Shown here: piece after piece, positions 36,147 through 44,886 of the stretch
How positions within the stretch are numbered: the first letter of the stretch is position 1
Layout of the letters: the number at the start of each line of letters is the position of its first letter
NCBI GenBank assembly: GCA_963663665.2
Contig: CAXXKP010000001.1
Coordinates: 1,178,001-1,242,000, forward strand
Reading direction: 5' to 3'
DNA length: 64,000 nt
From: SABI01 sp963663665
GTDB taxonomy: Bacteria > Spirochaetota > Spirochaetia > Sphaerochaetales > Sphaerochaetaceae
The notes under the pieces: generated by a model
The model's input: the letters and a program-made list of their open reading frames with translations, nothing else
What the model was told of the DNA's origin: nothing
Database searches by the model: none
Position numbers and translations under genes: made by a program

Positions 36147-37550
36147 ATGATTGATGTTTCTCACCTACAGTTTTCATATCCTGAATATGGTAGACCACAT
36201 TCCTCTGTTTTTAAAGACCTCTCTTTACATGTAGGGGATGGAGAAAATTTGTTAATTATTGCTCCGCCTGATAGTGGCAAGACTACCCTCGCAAAAATAC
36301 TTATTCGAGGAATACCTACCTATAGCGGGGGTGAGCTGAAAGGCGAAATTTCGATTGATGGCAAAGATATTCTACAATTAGAAAGTTATGACCTTGTCGA
36401 GACAATTACCTATATTGGGCAGAATCCCCAAGAGCAGCTCTTGATGAATACTTGTAGCGACGAGATTATTTTCCCCCTTGAATCACTCTCTCTAGCTCGA
36501 AATGAGATTACAAGACGAGTTGACTCTTCTTTAAGTCATTGGGGATTATCGGCTCTCTCATCTGTACACCCTCAGGAATTATCGGGCGGGGAACGAAAGA
36601 GACTTTTATTAGCCGTGAGTGAAGCGATTGGATCTCGTGTATGGATATTAGATGAAATATTTGACGATCTTGATGATTCTTACAAAAAAAAATTACTAAC
36701 TTTCTTAAAACATCGTGTGGGGTGTAGCATTACCTTTGCATCTCGATTCCTTCCAGAGTTTGCTCATTTTTTTACATCGATTTTAACAATTATTGATGGC
36801 TCAATTGTCTCTGTGAATCAAGATCTAATAATTGAGAGTCAAAGGTTAGGAAAAGAACCAAGTGCATTTGCACATCAATTTTCTCCTACTCAGAGGCTCG
36901 CTCTACGTGACGGGGTAATTGTACATCCTAGGAGGTCTGTAAAAAGTGATATACCTTTTACTGTTCACGTGAAGGATTTTTTTGTTGAAAAAAATGAAAT
37001 TGTTGCTTTGGTTGGACCAAACGGGTCGGGTAAAAGTACCTTTTCTAGGGTCCTCTGTGGCCTTGATAAAATACAACAAGGACTCATTACTATCGATGAA
37101 ATTGCGCTAAATTCTTTTCAACTAAAAGAAAAGGTCGGATATCTTTTCCAGAATCCAGACTATTTTCTTTTTTTACCAACTGTCTTTGATGAACTTACCT
37201 TTTCTTTAAGGAATACATCAAAGCTAAGTCGGAAAGAAAAAGAAGCTATAGCTATTGAATGTGCTTCTTTGTTTCATTTGTCACTTACAGATAACCCAAC
37301 AATGATGAGTTATGGTGAGAGAAAAAGATTGCAAGCTGCTGTATATTATTTACTGAAAAGGCCATTTCTCATCATCGACGAAATTGATAGTGGTATCACC
37401 TACGATCAAGCATACGAAATAGTGTCGCTCTATAAAAAATCTGGATGTGGTTTGATCATCATTTCTCATGATGCATCTTTCGCCTCAAGTGTTGCTCATA
37501 GAACCTATGAGATAGTAGATAATCATGTTCTACTACGGGAATCGATATGA
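36147..37550 (+). CDS. ECF transporter energizing ATPase, fused EcfA-EcfA' type
   Basis: Two ABC ATPase domains in one 467-residue chain that would power the EcfT/S-component complex encoded next. Domain 1 has APPDSGKTTLAK (first glycine of the P-loop replaced by alanine), signature LSGGERKR and Walker B VWILDEIFDDLD, but its switch region reads SITFASRFLPE without the usual H-loop histidine. Domain 2 has GPNGSGKST, IIDEIDSG and IISHDASF with the histidine, but a weakened signature MSYGERKR. The start at ATG 36147 follows AAGGG; the longer frame from 36093 lies inside plsC. The stop overlaps the ecfT start by four bases. Confidence 0.9.
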   Translation: MIDVSHLQFSYPEYGRPHSSVFKDLSLHVGDGENLLIIAPPDSGKTTLAKILIRGIPTYSGGELKGEISIDGKDILQLESYDLVETITYIGQNPQEQLLMNTCSDEIIFPLESLSLARNEITRRVDSSLSHWGLSALSSVHPQELSGGERKRLLLAVSEAIGSRVWILDEIFDDLDDSYKKKLLTFLKHRVGCSITFASRFLPEFAHFFTSILTIIDGSIVSVNQDLIIESQRLGKEPSAFAHQFSPTQRLALRDGVIVHPRRSVKSDIPFTVHVKDFFVEKNEIVALVGPNGSGKSTFSRVLCGLDKIQQGLITIDEIALNSFQLKEKVGYLFQNPDYFLFLPTVFDELTFSLRNTSKLSRKEKEAIAIECASLFHLSLTDNPTMMSYGERKRLQAAVYYLLKRPFLIIDEIDSGITYDQAYEIVSLYKKSGCGLIIISHDASFASSVAHRTYEIVDNHVLLRESI

Positions 37551-38311
37551 TTAGTAGTACGTATATTGCTGGAAGAGGCTTTATTTACCACATTGATGCT
37601 AGAGCAAAATTGCTACTTGTAATTCTCCTTTGTATCGAGGTGTTCCTCCCCGTTCAGACTCTAGGAGTCTATCTAATTGTATTGATGAGTTTCATTATTG
37701 CATGGTACGGAAATGGATTCAAACAAGCACTTTCGCCACTCAAGATGATTTTTCCTCTAATTGTGATTATGATTCTTTTTACTCCATTCACTCATACAGA
37801 TTCCTCTCCAGCTATAATCATCAGGGGATTTACATTAGCAACAGGTGATGGTCTATTCTATTTAAATCAATTAGTAGCTCGCTTTATGGCAATCACCTAC
37901 CTTACGACACTTTTTGTGTGGACTACTACGATGAGTGATATCATGTTGACCTTCCGTTTTTATGGATTACCATATAAAGGTGCTTTGGTAATAACATTAG
38001 CTTTTAGATTTATCCCATTCATTGCAGATTCATTTCATATGATACGGGATGCTTTCTCCTTGAGAACCCTCACTGAAGCAGATAATCATAAAAGAAGTCG
38101 CCTCTTTGATATTCTCCCTACAATTTCTTGTGTTCTTGTATTTGCATTAAAATCTATCCCTAATTTAGCCATGAGTTTAGAGCATCGTGGGTTAGGGAGA
38201 GTGAATAAACGAAGTGAGTATCATACGATTCATGCAAAAGGGACCCTCTTTACCCATGTATTCATATGCGTTATGATAGCCACGATATTTTATCTATTCT
38301 TTATCAACTAA
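37547..38311 (+). CDS. ecfT: ECF transporter transmembrane component EcfT
   Basis: The scaffold subunit joining the ATPases to the substrate-binding S component. It has 254 residues and five or six helices. Coupling-helix arginine motifs are visible in the C-terminal half (DAFSLRTLTEAD and later EHRGLG, the A-R-G/H-R-G type motifs). It overlaps the ATPase gene by four bases. The C-terminus extends past the beginning of a longer open frame for the next gene, but that gene's real start (38347) lies after this stop. Confidence 0.88.
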   Translation: MISSTYIAGRGFIYHIDARAKLLLVILLCIEVFLPVQTLGVYLIVLMSFIIAWYGNGFKQALSPLKMIFPLIVIMILFTPFTHTDSSPAIIIRGFTLATGDGLFYLNQLVARFMAITYLTTLFVWTTTMSDIMLTFRFYGLPYKGALVITLAFRFIPFIADSFHMIRDAFSLRTLTEADNHKRSRLFDILPTISCVLVFALKSIPNLAMSLEHRGLGRVNKRSEYHTIHAKGTLFTHVFICVMIATIFYLFFIN

Positions 38312-38346
38312 TAATAGTGCTTTTCACCATTTTAGGAGGTTTAATT

Positions 38347-38880
38347 ATGAGTCAAGGTCAACCTGTTCGCCCAGCGTTACGAATTGCTTTAATTGCTATT
38401 CTTACTGCAATCACTGTAGTGTTTACTTTGATTGTAAGAGTTCCTACGCCAATAAAAGGGTATATTTCACTTTGTGATGTTGTGATTGTCTTTAGTGCAT
38501 ATCTTTTTGGTCCTTTTACAGCATTAATTGCGGGAGGTCTAGGTACTGGTATAGCCGATATTATCGGAGGATATGCACAATGGGCTCCATTTTCATTTAT
38601 AATTCATGGACTACAAGGACTTTTAATTGGTCTTATTGCAAAAAAAGGAATTACCTCTGGATCTGCATCACTTTTAAGGATGATTCTTGGTGGAGTTGTT
38701 GGAATGGTAGTTATGGTTGGTGGATATTATCTAGTCGGTGGCATTTTCTATGGATTTGAACCTTCACTTGTAGAGATTCCATTGAATCTTATGCAATCTG
38801 GTGTTGGTGTCATTTTAGGTATCGCCGTTTCAAAAAGTGTAACTATAGCATACCCCGCGATTCGCCAATTATCTTGGTAA
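38347..38880 (+). CDS. ECF transporter substrate-specific (S) component
   Basis: A 177-residue integral membrane protein with six hydrophobic segments. The region PTPIKGYISLCDVVI, then FGPFTALIAGGLGTGIADII, matches the vitamin-uptake S-component fold of the HmpT/PdxU/ThiW-like group. The substrate, probably a vitamin or precursor, cannot be fixed from sequence. No riboswitch is evident upstream of the operon. The start at ATG 38347 is supported by TTAGGAGGTTTAATT. guaA follows after 25 bases. The adjacency to GMP synthesis makes a nucleobase-related cargo worth considering but is weak evidence. Confidence 0.82.
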   Translation: MSQGQPVRPALRIALIAILTAITVVFTLIVRVPTPIKGYISLCDVVIVFSAYLFGPFTALIAGGLGTGIADIIGGYAQWAPFSFIIHGLQGLLIGLIAKKGITSGSASLLRMILGGVVGMVVMVGGYYLVGGIFYGFEPSLVEIPLNLMQSGVGVILGIAVSKSVTIAYPAIRQLSW

Positions 38881-38905
38881 TGCAGTATCTACTAAGGGAG
38901 AAAAC

Positions 38906-40459
38906 ATGGAAGTAAAAGAGCATGATACTATTGTGGTTCTTGATTTCGGAGCTCAGTATAGTCAATTGATAGCGCGTCGAGTGAGAGAACAGCATGTCTA
39001 TAGTTATATTGTTCCATATACAACAAGTGCTGAAAAGATTAAAGAAATTTCTCCGAAGGGTATTATTTTTTCCGGAGGCCCTGCAAGTGTATCTACTCCA
39101 AATTCTCCCCGTCCTGATAGGGGAATTTTCTCATTAGGTATTCCCATACTTGGTATTTGTTATGGATTACAGGTAATGAGTGTTATGAATGGAGGTTCTG
39201 TAGAAAGACCTGATAAACGAGAATATGGATTCGCCCACCTAAATAGTATAAATCCAAAATCTCGTCTCCTCAAAGGAATTGACGACAAATCAGTGGTATG
39301 GATGAGCCATGGAGATTCTGTGAAAACTCTTTTTCATGGAGCCACCTGTACAAGTTCAACAGAAAATTGTGAGTATACTGTAGTTGAAGATGAAAAGAAT
39401 AAATTATATGGAGTGCAATTTCATCCTGAAGTTGTACATACAAACCAAGGAAACACTCTATTAAAAAATTTTGTAGTAGATATTTGTAATGCTAGAACCG
39501 ATTGGTCCATGGAGTCTTTTATCGATACCGAGGTTGCTCGTATTCGGGAGACCGTAGGAGATAAGCAAGTTCTCTGTGGTCTTTCTGGGGGTGTTGACTC
39601 ATCTGTTGTTGCAGCTCTTTTACATAAAGCAATCGGAGATCAATTAGTTTGTGTATTTGTTAATAATGGCCTTCTAAGAAAAGGAGAAGCAGACCTTGTT
39701 ATCTCTGTTTTCAAAGAGCATTTTAAGATTAGACTTCAGTACGCTGACAGTGAAAAACTTTTTCTTGATGCTCTTAAAGGGGTAAGTGACCCTGAAAAGA
39801 AGCGAAAAATAGTAGGAAAGGTATTTATAGATGTCTTTGAAGAGGAAGCCAGAGCTGCTGGTGATATTTCATTCCTCGCACAAGGAACTCTCTATCCAGA
39901 TGTAATTGAAAGTATTAGTCCCTCTGGAGGACCTTCAGTAACCATAAAAAGTCATCATAATGTAGGCGGACTTCCTGATGATCTTTCTTTTACTCTTATT
40001 GAGCCTTTGAGAGAATTATTTAAGGATGAAGTGAGGGAATTAGGGAAGGAACTTGGTCTTCCCGATGAGATAGTATATCGCCATCCTTTTCCCGGGCCAG
40101 GCCTCTCAGTCCGTTGCATCGGAGAAATCACTAAAGAGAGACTCGATACTCTTAGAGATGTTGATGCTATCTTTATTGAAGAGATAAAGAAAGCAGGGCT
40201 CTACAGCAAAATATGGCAAGCTCTTGCTACTCTTCTTCCTGTAAAAAGTGTGGGGGTGCAAGGTGATGAAAGAACCTATGAAGAAGTGTGTACACTTAGA
40301 GCTGTAACAAGTGAAGATGCAATGACTGCAGATTGGTTCAAGTTTCCCCCTGAAGTATTACAAATAGCATCTTCTAGAATCTGTAATGAAGTAGATAAGG
40401 TCAACCGAGTTCTCTATGACATTACAAGCAAGCCACCTGGGACTATTGAGTGGGAATAA
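38906..40459 (+). CDS. guaA: GMP synthase (glutamine-hydrolysing)
   Basis: Converts XMP to GMP using glutamine and ATP. It has 517 residues. The glutamine amidotransferase domain shows ILGICYGLQVM (catalytic Cys) and GVQFHPEVVHT (His, Glu). The ATP pyrophosphatase domain shows CGLSGGVDSSVVAALL. The dimerisation domain ends VLYDITSKPPGTIEWE, the invariant family terminus. The start follows AAGGGAGAAAAC. An 8-bp hairpin (AACGAATA / TATTCGTT, 40460-40486) starts directly at the stop codon but has no T tract. Confidence 0.97.
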   Translation: MEVKEHDTIVVLDFGAQYSQLIARRVREQHVYSYIVPYTTSAEKIKEISPKGIIFSGGPASVSTPNSPRPDRGIFSLGIPILGICYGLQVMSVMNGGSVERPDKREYGFAHLNSINPKSRLLKGIDDKSVVWMSHGDSVKTLFHGATCTSSTENCEYTVVEDEKNKLYGVQFHPEVVHTNQGNTLLKNFVVDICNARTDWSMESFIDTEVARIRETVGDKQVLCGLSGGVDSSVVAALLHKAIGDQLVCVFVNNGLLRKGEADLVISVFKEHFKIRLQYADSEKLFLDALKGVSDPEKKRKIVGKVFIDVFEEEARAAGDISFLAQGTLYPDVIESISPSGGPSVTIKSHHNVGGLPDDLSFTLIEPLRELFKDEVRELGKELGLPDEIVYRHPFPGPGLSVRCIGEITKERLDTLRDVDAIFIEEIKKAGLYSKIWQALATLLPVKSVGVQGDERTYEEVCTLRAVTSEDAMTADWFKFPPEVLQIASSRICNEVDKVNRVLYDITSKPPGTIEWE

Positions 40460-40486
40460 AACGAATACAAGAAATAATTATTCGTT
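40460..40486 (+). terminator. Hairpin at the guaA stop
   Basis: AACGAATA and TATTCGTT form an 8-bp stem beginning at the base after the guaA stop. The lack of a T tract makes it a weak terminator or 3' stabiliser. The next 260 bases hold only two short open frames (41 codons from 40506, 35 codons from 40640) without convincing ribosome sites, which I do not annotate as genes. Confidence 0.35.
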
Positions 40487-40750
40487 GACTTGTAAAAATC
40501 TTAGGATGAGAAGAATTGGTCTCTCTGCTTCAATATTTGTTATAGTGTCTCTTTTGGCAATCAGTAGTTCTCATTTTTATTGCTTACAATTTGAGCAGAA
40601 CATCTACCATCTATATTTACAAGCTTTATGATACCTAGAGTATGTACTACCTGAGCGAACTACTTGAGAGTGGCTCCGCTACTTTCTTAAAAAGGGATGT
40701 GTCCATTCCTACTTACCGCTTCTGCCCAAATGATATGATGTTCTTGTAGA

Positions 40751-41128
40751 TTACTGTTCTATGGTAAAATCTGCAGGATTGAATGCATCTGAACCAAGCC
40801 AAATATCTATTTGAATACCACTGTCTGTATTATCTACACTAGCCCTCTTAATTTGCCATCCAATAAGCTTCAGTCTTGCTTCCCATGATGTGTCGTGACC
40901 TGCCATAAGTCCATAATAGCCGGCGAGTTCTGGCCTTGTATTTCTAGGATTCAATGCTTTCCGTATTTTCATCAATTCGCCTTCATCCCTTTTCCTATCA
41001 TCAAAGAAACTGAGGTGAGCCCCATCGCTTTCTTGGTGTAATGATATAACGAGTCTGAGGGGGTTCCCTTCTAATAAAAAATTAGAGACCTCAGCTATTA
41101 ATGTATTTAAGAATTCTCTACGCTTCAT
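40751..41128 (-). CDS. Unknown conserved-looking cytoplasmic protein
   Basis: A 125-residue protein I do not recognise. It has no membrane segment or signal peptide. It begins MKRREFLNTLIAEVSNF and is charged, with an alternating strand/helix look (LRLVISLHQESDGAHLSFFDD; LARL-like helix in the middle), ending in an acidic tail. Its ATG (AGAGGA upstream) overlaps the end of the DUF1576 gene by 11 bases, so the two are translated together. That pairing suggests it is a soluble partner of the membrane protein. Confidence 0.65.
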   Translation of the reverse strand: MKRREFLNTLIAEVSNFLLEGNPLRLVISLHQESDGAHLSFFDDRKRDEGELMKIRKALNPRNTRPELAGYYGLMAGHDTSWEARLKLIGWQIKRASVDNTDSGIQIDIWLGSDAFNPADFTIEQ

Positions 41129-42398
41129 TAATAAAATCCTCTTTTGTTCGGTTCGATTGATACCAGTGAATAATTGAGATTACAAGAGTTGCACTGAGTC
41201 CTCCTGCAAAACCGTTGTTATATAAATCAAATCCTCCATGCCAGGTTCCACTAGATTCAACAACCACTAAATGTATTATTCCAGCGATGATGCCAATTAT
41301 TGGTCCAAACTGTCCTGCAATTGGGGCGAGAGTTGTTGAAAAAAGAGCAGCGAGCAGTGGTCCTGGCGCATCAAGGGCTTTTCCAAATAATAGAGTAGCT
41401 AAAATCACACCAAGAACTACTGGATAACTGTTTTTCATACTTTTACCAAAGGAGCCAAATCCCATCACAGTTGCCATTCCTGCAATAATGGGTCCATTTA
41501 TGCTTCCTCCTACGAGTAAAATATAGAAATACGATAGTAGCCCTAAAATACCCATATTTATGAAAGGCGTTTGGGAATCTACTACGTCAAAAAAATCTGT
41601 AGGAAGTCTCCCAGTGAGTGATTGTAATCCTTTCACTTCCTTAATACTCTTAGAAATAGATTGTTTTGAAAAGATGAAACCAAAAGCAATACTCATGATA
41701 GAAAATAGAGGTATGATACTATGCAGTTGCCACATCACTTCAGTGTTCCAAGAAATGATAATTGGATCCATAGCGTTTCCAGCTCTAAAGAACGATGAGA
41801 TAAACAAACCAATAAAACCACACGAAAACCCAATATTATAAAGATTATATCCTTGATGCAATGAGAGCATTACTCCTGCAATTGATGGAAGGACTATACC
41901 AATAACTATCCCAGAAAGAATGGCACTAGGAATGCTAATAATGAAAGCAAGGTTTAGATCAAACATTACATACGTTACCACAGGCCCTAAAGCAGTTCCA
42001 AAAAGAGCTATTAGAGAATAGGACCCAAATGTTTTGCCGGCAATCTTTGAAGCAATGAAAACTCCAAATATAATAAAAGAAATATTTAAAGCTGTTTTCC
42101 CAAATAATCCGAACCCAAACAATGTGAATATTGCGGCAATTGTAGGGCCTGCAAGTGTTACAGAGCTGAATAGAACGAGGAAGAGGCCTATAAAAGCAAC
42201 TATAGATGCATTGAGTAGGGCTCCTCCAAGTCCAATTGTGGTAAAGTCTTGAATAAGTCTCGCTGAAGATTTTTGGATTTTCAGAAATGAAGAAAATGAC
42301 CCTGATAGTCCGTCTGTGAATAAACCAATCATAATCACTAGCAATAAAAATATTGTTATAAGGAGGTATCTTTTCGTCTCTTTTGGTTCGCTTCTCAT
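41118..42398 (-). CDS. DUF1576-family polytopic membrane protein
   Basis: A 426-residue membrane protein with about 10-12 helices. The two halves look like an internal duplication. GPTIAAIFTLFGFGLFGKT in the first half resembles GPIIAGMATVMGFGSFGKS in the second, and QGYNLYNIGFSCGFIG resembles GGFDLYNNGFAGGLSA. Such inverted or tandem repeats are usual in secondary transporters. I assign DUF1576 from its pattern; no substrate is known. The start follows GGGAGTAAAAT. The overlapping 125-residue gene downstream is a likely partner. Confidence 0.78.
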   Translation of the reverse strand: MRSEPKETKRYLLITIFLLLVIMIGLFTDGLSGSFSSFLKIQKSSARLIQDFTTIGLGGALLNASIVAFIGLFLVLFSSVTLAGPTIAAIFTLFGFGLFGKTALNISFIIFGVFIASKIAGKTFGSYSLIALFGTALGPVVTYVMFDLNLAFIISIPSAILSGIVIGIVLPSIAGVMLSLHQGYNLYNIGFSCGFIGLFISSFFRAGNAMDPIIISWNTEVMWQLHSIIPLFSIMSIAFGFIFSKQSISKSIKEVKGLQSLTGRLPTDFFDVVDSQTPFINMGILGLLSYFYILLVGGSINGPIIAGMATVMGFGSFGKSMKNSYPVVLGVILATLLFGKALDAPGPLLAALFSTTLAPIAGQFGPIIGIIAGIIHLVVVESSGTWHGGFDLYNNGFAGGLSATLVISIIHWYQSNRTKEDFINEA

Positions 42399-42502
42399 AT
42401 TTTACTCCCACTTCTTTACAAGAGTATAAGGATTTTATATGGAAATGCAACTTTTTTATTCATAGATAGCTTTCCACGGTTCTATTGTTGATAGTGATAA
42501 AT

Positions 42503-42536
42503 AAAAAGAGAATGTAACACGGCTACATCCTCTTTG
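42503..42536 (-). terminator. Terminator of the GntR/ABC operon
   Basis: A 12-bp stem (42505-42516 with 42524-42535, one G-U pair) followed on the - strand by CTCTTTTTATTT. It sits 20 bases after the small membrane-peptide gene, which supports that gene being the true last member of the operon. Confidence 0.8.
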
Positions 42537-42555
42537 AAGTATTATCTGACATCGT

Positions 42556-42708
42556 CTACGATGGAACAATAATTGAAATCAAGTCATAGGGAATGAGAGA
42601 CAGCACATACTGTTTATCAAGGGTAATCCTTGCTGTAATTACTACGACTAATAAGGCGATAAGTGCAATTATATATCCAATTAGGAGAAATTTATTACTT
42701 TTTTTCAT
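42556..42708 (-). CDS. Small single-pass membrane peptide (50 residues)
   Basis: A 50-codon frame on the - strand. It starts at ATG 42708, inside the last codons of the GntR gene (overlap of 14 bases), and ends at TAG 42556. It reads as a short basic start (MKKSNKF), one transmembrane helix (LLIGYIIALIALLVVVITA) and a polar tail of about 24 residues. The overlap suggests translational coupling, and a strong terminator follows directly. A small membrane subunit or regulator of the neighbouring ABC transporter is a reasonable inference. No homology is recognised. Confidence 0.65.
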   Translation of the reverse strand: MKKSNKFLLIGYIIALIALLVVVITARITLDKQYVLSLIPYDLISIIVPS

Positions 42709-43084
42709 TTTTTACTCTATCCTTTTTATCAAGATTTTTTTGATACATGATGAATATATCCTCTACTTTAAGATCCAGCTTTTCCATCGTTTCAAAGAAA
42801 ATGGGGACATCCTTATGAAGGAATTCATCTTTCTTTTTCATAATCACAAGTTCTTTTGATCTTTCGCATGTGAAGTAACCAATTCCCCTCTGATTATCAA
42901 TAATCCCTTCATCCTGTAATAACCCATAAGCACGTGTTACTGTATTGGGATTTACTTCTAGTTCGACAGCCATATCTCGTATTGAAGGGATTCTTTCACC
43001 ATTACCATACAGCCCTGAAAGTATTGTGTTATAGATTACCTCTTTTATTTGGAGGTAAATAGGAATTTCTTTATTGAATTGCAT
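42695..43084 (-). CDS. GntR-family transcriptional regulator, YtrA type
   Basis: A 129-residue repressor. The N-terminal winged helix reads IPIYLQIKEVIYNTILSG and then ERIPSIRDMAVELEVNPNTV, followed by only about 50 residues of C-terminal helices, the short effector part of the YtrA subfamily. Such regulators repress their own ABC transporter operon and often respond to cell-envelope antibiotics. A 22-bp palindrome over the operon promoter (44704-44725) is the likely binding site. The start overlaps the permease gene by 14 bases. It is third in the operon rather than first, unlike many ytr loci. Confidence 0.88.
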   Translation of the reverse strand: MQFNKEIPIYLQIKEVIYNTILSGLYGNGERIPSIRDMAVELEVNPNTVTRAYGLLQDEGIIDNQRGIGYFTCERSKELVIMKKKDEFLHKDVPIFFETMEKLDLKVEDIFIMYQKNLDKKDRVKNEKK

Positions 43085-43841
43085 CGGTAGATTGAACCTC
43101 CTTTATCCTAAGGAAGGATACATAGAAGAAAAAGAGTGGGAATACAATAAAGTAGATAAATTTACCTAGTACATTAACGAATGCAGGAATAGAGTCATAT
43201 TTCTCGAGAAACGATACTCTTACATACAATAATGATTGTTCTTGAAAATAAGGGGCTAGAATGATTCTAGCAAAAATAAGCAATGCTATTGCAAATGAAA
43301 ATACTACGAGCGAGCTTGTAAAGATTGTTTTTATGAAGTGTATCTTTCTGAAATATGTAGACCCAAGAAAGAATAAAGAGCTCATGATGAAATAGTCTGG
43401 GATTGAATTGAGAACATCTTTCTGAAATGGATTGAAAATTGTAATTGGATCTTTTAGTGCGATAAATAATAAGAGTTCCACTACAGTAGAGGTAAGGAAG
43501 AATAGTGCAATAATACTCAAAGGGTACAGAATGGCTGAAAAGATTGCTTTTGAGAGGAATTTCTCTTCATTAGAAGCCGGTAACATTAAGAAATTATGTA
43601 CTCTGACTCTATTAAACATTTCATCACTAAAAAGGATACTCGTAAAGATTGCTCCTCCTAAGAAAAAGAAACCGGAAAAAAAACTTCCATAGAGATTATT
43701 ATTTGTGCCATCAATATAGGAGGTAAATACTGTTCGAAGAATCACGATTCCTCCTACGATAGCAATTATAGTTGCAAAGTAGATGAATATCGTTCGTCTC
43801 ATCTCCATATAATCTTTTTTTAATACATTCACGAGTCTCAT
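43071..43841 (-). CDS. ABC transporter permease
   Basis: A 256-residue membrane protein with six predicted helices and the layout of ABC-2/YtrC-like export permeases (first helix ATIIAIVGGIVILRTVF, large loop, then paired helices). It pairs with the ATPase encoded just upstream, whose stop overlaps this ATG by four bases. The start follows GAGGGAGGCAAAAT. The substrate is unknown; export or sensing of an envelope-active compound is inferred from the GntR neighbour. Confidence 0.8.
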   Translation of the reverse strand: MRLVNVLKKDYMEMRRTIFIYFATIIAIVGGIVILRTVFTSYIDGTNNNLYGSFFSGFFFLGGAIFTSILFSDEMFNRVRVHNFLMLPASNEEKFLSKAIFSAILYPLSIIALFFLTSTVVELLLFIALKDPITIFNPFQKDVLNSIPDYFIMSSLFFLGSTYFRKIHFIKTIFTSSLVVFSFAIALLIFARIILAPYFQEQSLLYVRVSFLEKYDSIPAFVNVLGKFIYFIVFPLFFFYVSFLRIKEVQSTDAIQ

Positions 43842-44686
43842 ATTTTGCCTCCTTCACTCTCTTCCATGAGAAATGAGAATTGAGATGGTTGTGTAATGAT
43901 TGCATTGAATAAGAATTCAATGTCGATTGCTACATCTGAGTCTTCTTCCTTTTTCGATGTGAGGGAAATATATCCAAGAGCATTTTTTTCACTATAGACA
44001 GCATCTTCAGGGGGTTCCAAAGTGTTTATGATTGTAAATCTTGTATTTATATCCTCAAGAGAGCTGTTAAGAACAACTGAATTGTTATGTATGATAATTA
44101 TCGGATCAATTAATTGCTCCATATCTCTTACTTGGTGAGTACTAATAATAATAGTTCTGTTATCGCTCATAGCAGAAGCTACAATCTTACGAAATTGACT
44201 TTTTGAAGGAATATCTAAGCCATTAGTTGGTTCATCTAATATAACGAGTGGCGTATTACTTGCAAGTGCGAATGATAAGAGAAACTTTCTCTTTTGACCA
44301 AATGAGAGTTTATCGAGGGATGCATTTTCCTGTAATTGAAATTCTTTCATGTTACTTGCCATCTTTGCTTTATCAAAAAGAGGATAAAATGGTGCATATA
44401 ACGATATATACTCATTGCATTTCATACTAGGAATGTAGAGTTCTTCGCTTACGTAAAAGATTTTACTCAGAAGAGAGGCACTCCTTTTTGAAGGATTCTC
44501 ATCAAATAGTGTAATGTTTCCACCTAATGGAAATATTTGACCAGTCAATAATTTTAATAGTGTCGTTTTACCAGCACCATTAAGTCCTAACAATCCATAA
44601 ATGTTCCCTTTTTTTATTGAGAGCGAAAGATCTTTGAAAAGAGGATATTTTTCGTAGCTAAAATCTAGATGTTTTACTTGTATCAT
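43838..44686 (-). CDS. ABC transporter ATP-binding protein
   Basis: A 282-residue ATPase, first gene of the YtrA-type operon. It shows Walker A GLLGLNGAGKTTLLKLL, a signature in the form LDKLSFGQKRKF (LSGGQ reduced to LSFGQ), Walker B LVILDEPTNGLD and an H-loop IISTHQVRD. The last 80 residues are an accessory domain. The start has TAGGAGGTACAC upstream. Its promoter (TTGACA, 17-base spacer, TATTAG) overlaps a palindromic operator. Confidence 0.88.
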   Translation of the reverse strand: MIQVKHLDFSYEKYPLFKDLSLSIKKGNIYGLLGLNGAGKTTLLKLLTGQIFPLGGNITLFDENPSKRSASLLSKIFYVSEELYIPSMKCNEYISLYAPFYPLFDKAKMASNMKEFQLQENASLDKLSFGQKRKFLLSFALASNTPLVILDEPTNGLDIPSKSQFRKIVASAMSDNRTIIISTHQVRDMEQLIDPIIIIHNNSVVLNSSLEDINTRFTIINTLEPPEDAVYSEKNALGYISLTSKKEEDSDVAIDIEFLFNAIITQPSQFSFLMEESEGGKI

Positions 44687-44703
44687 GTGTACCTCCTATA
44701 TTA

Positions 44704-44745
44704 GTGTACTAAATAACTAATACACCAATTCACTAAGGTTGTCAA
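44704..44745 (-). promoter_or_regulatory. Promoter and GntR operator of the ABC operon
   Basis: On the - strand TTGACA (44745-44740) and TATTAG (44722-44717) are separated by exactly 17 bases. The -10 lies inside an imperfect 22-bp palindrome at 44704-44725 with arms GTGTA and TACAC (16 of 22 positions symmetrical), the type of site YtrA-family GntR repressors bind. Autorepression by the operon's own regulator is the obvious inference. Confidence 0.7.
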
Positions 44746-44886
44746 CAATGTGTTTCCAAATTTTTAATGTTTATTAATAAAATTCTCTATGATCTTTCTT
44801 TTTGTACTACATATTTACCATATCTTTACCTAAAAAGAATTTTCCCTTCATGAAATGTGTGTATACTAGGAATGGAAGGAAAAGAT

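Noticed and set aside
40506..40745. Two short + strand frames after guaA (41 and 35 codons)
   Set aside because: The first has a hydrophobic start, but neither has a convincing ribosome site, recognisable motif or promoter. They lie in a short gap between convergent genes.
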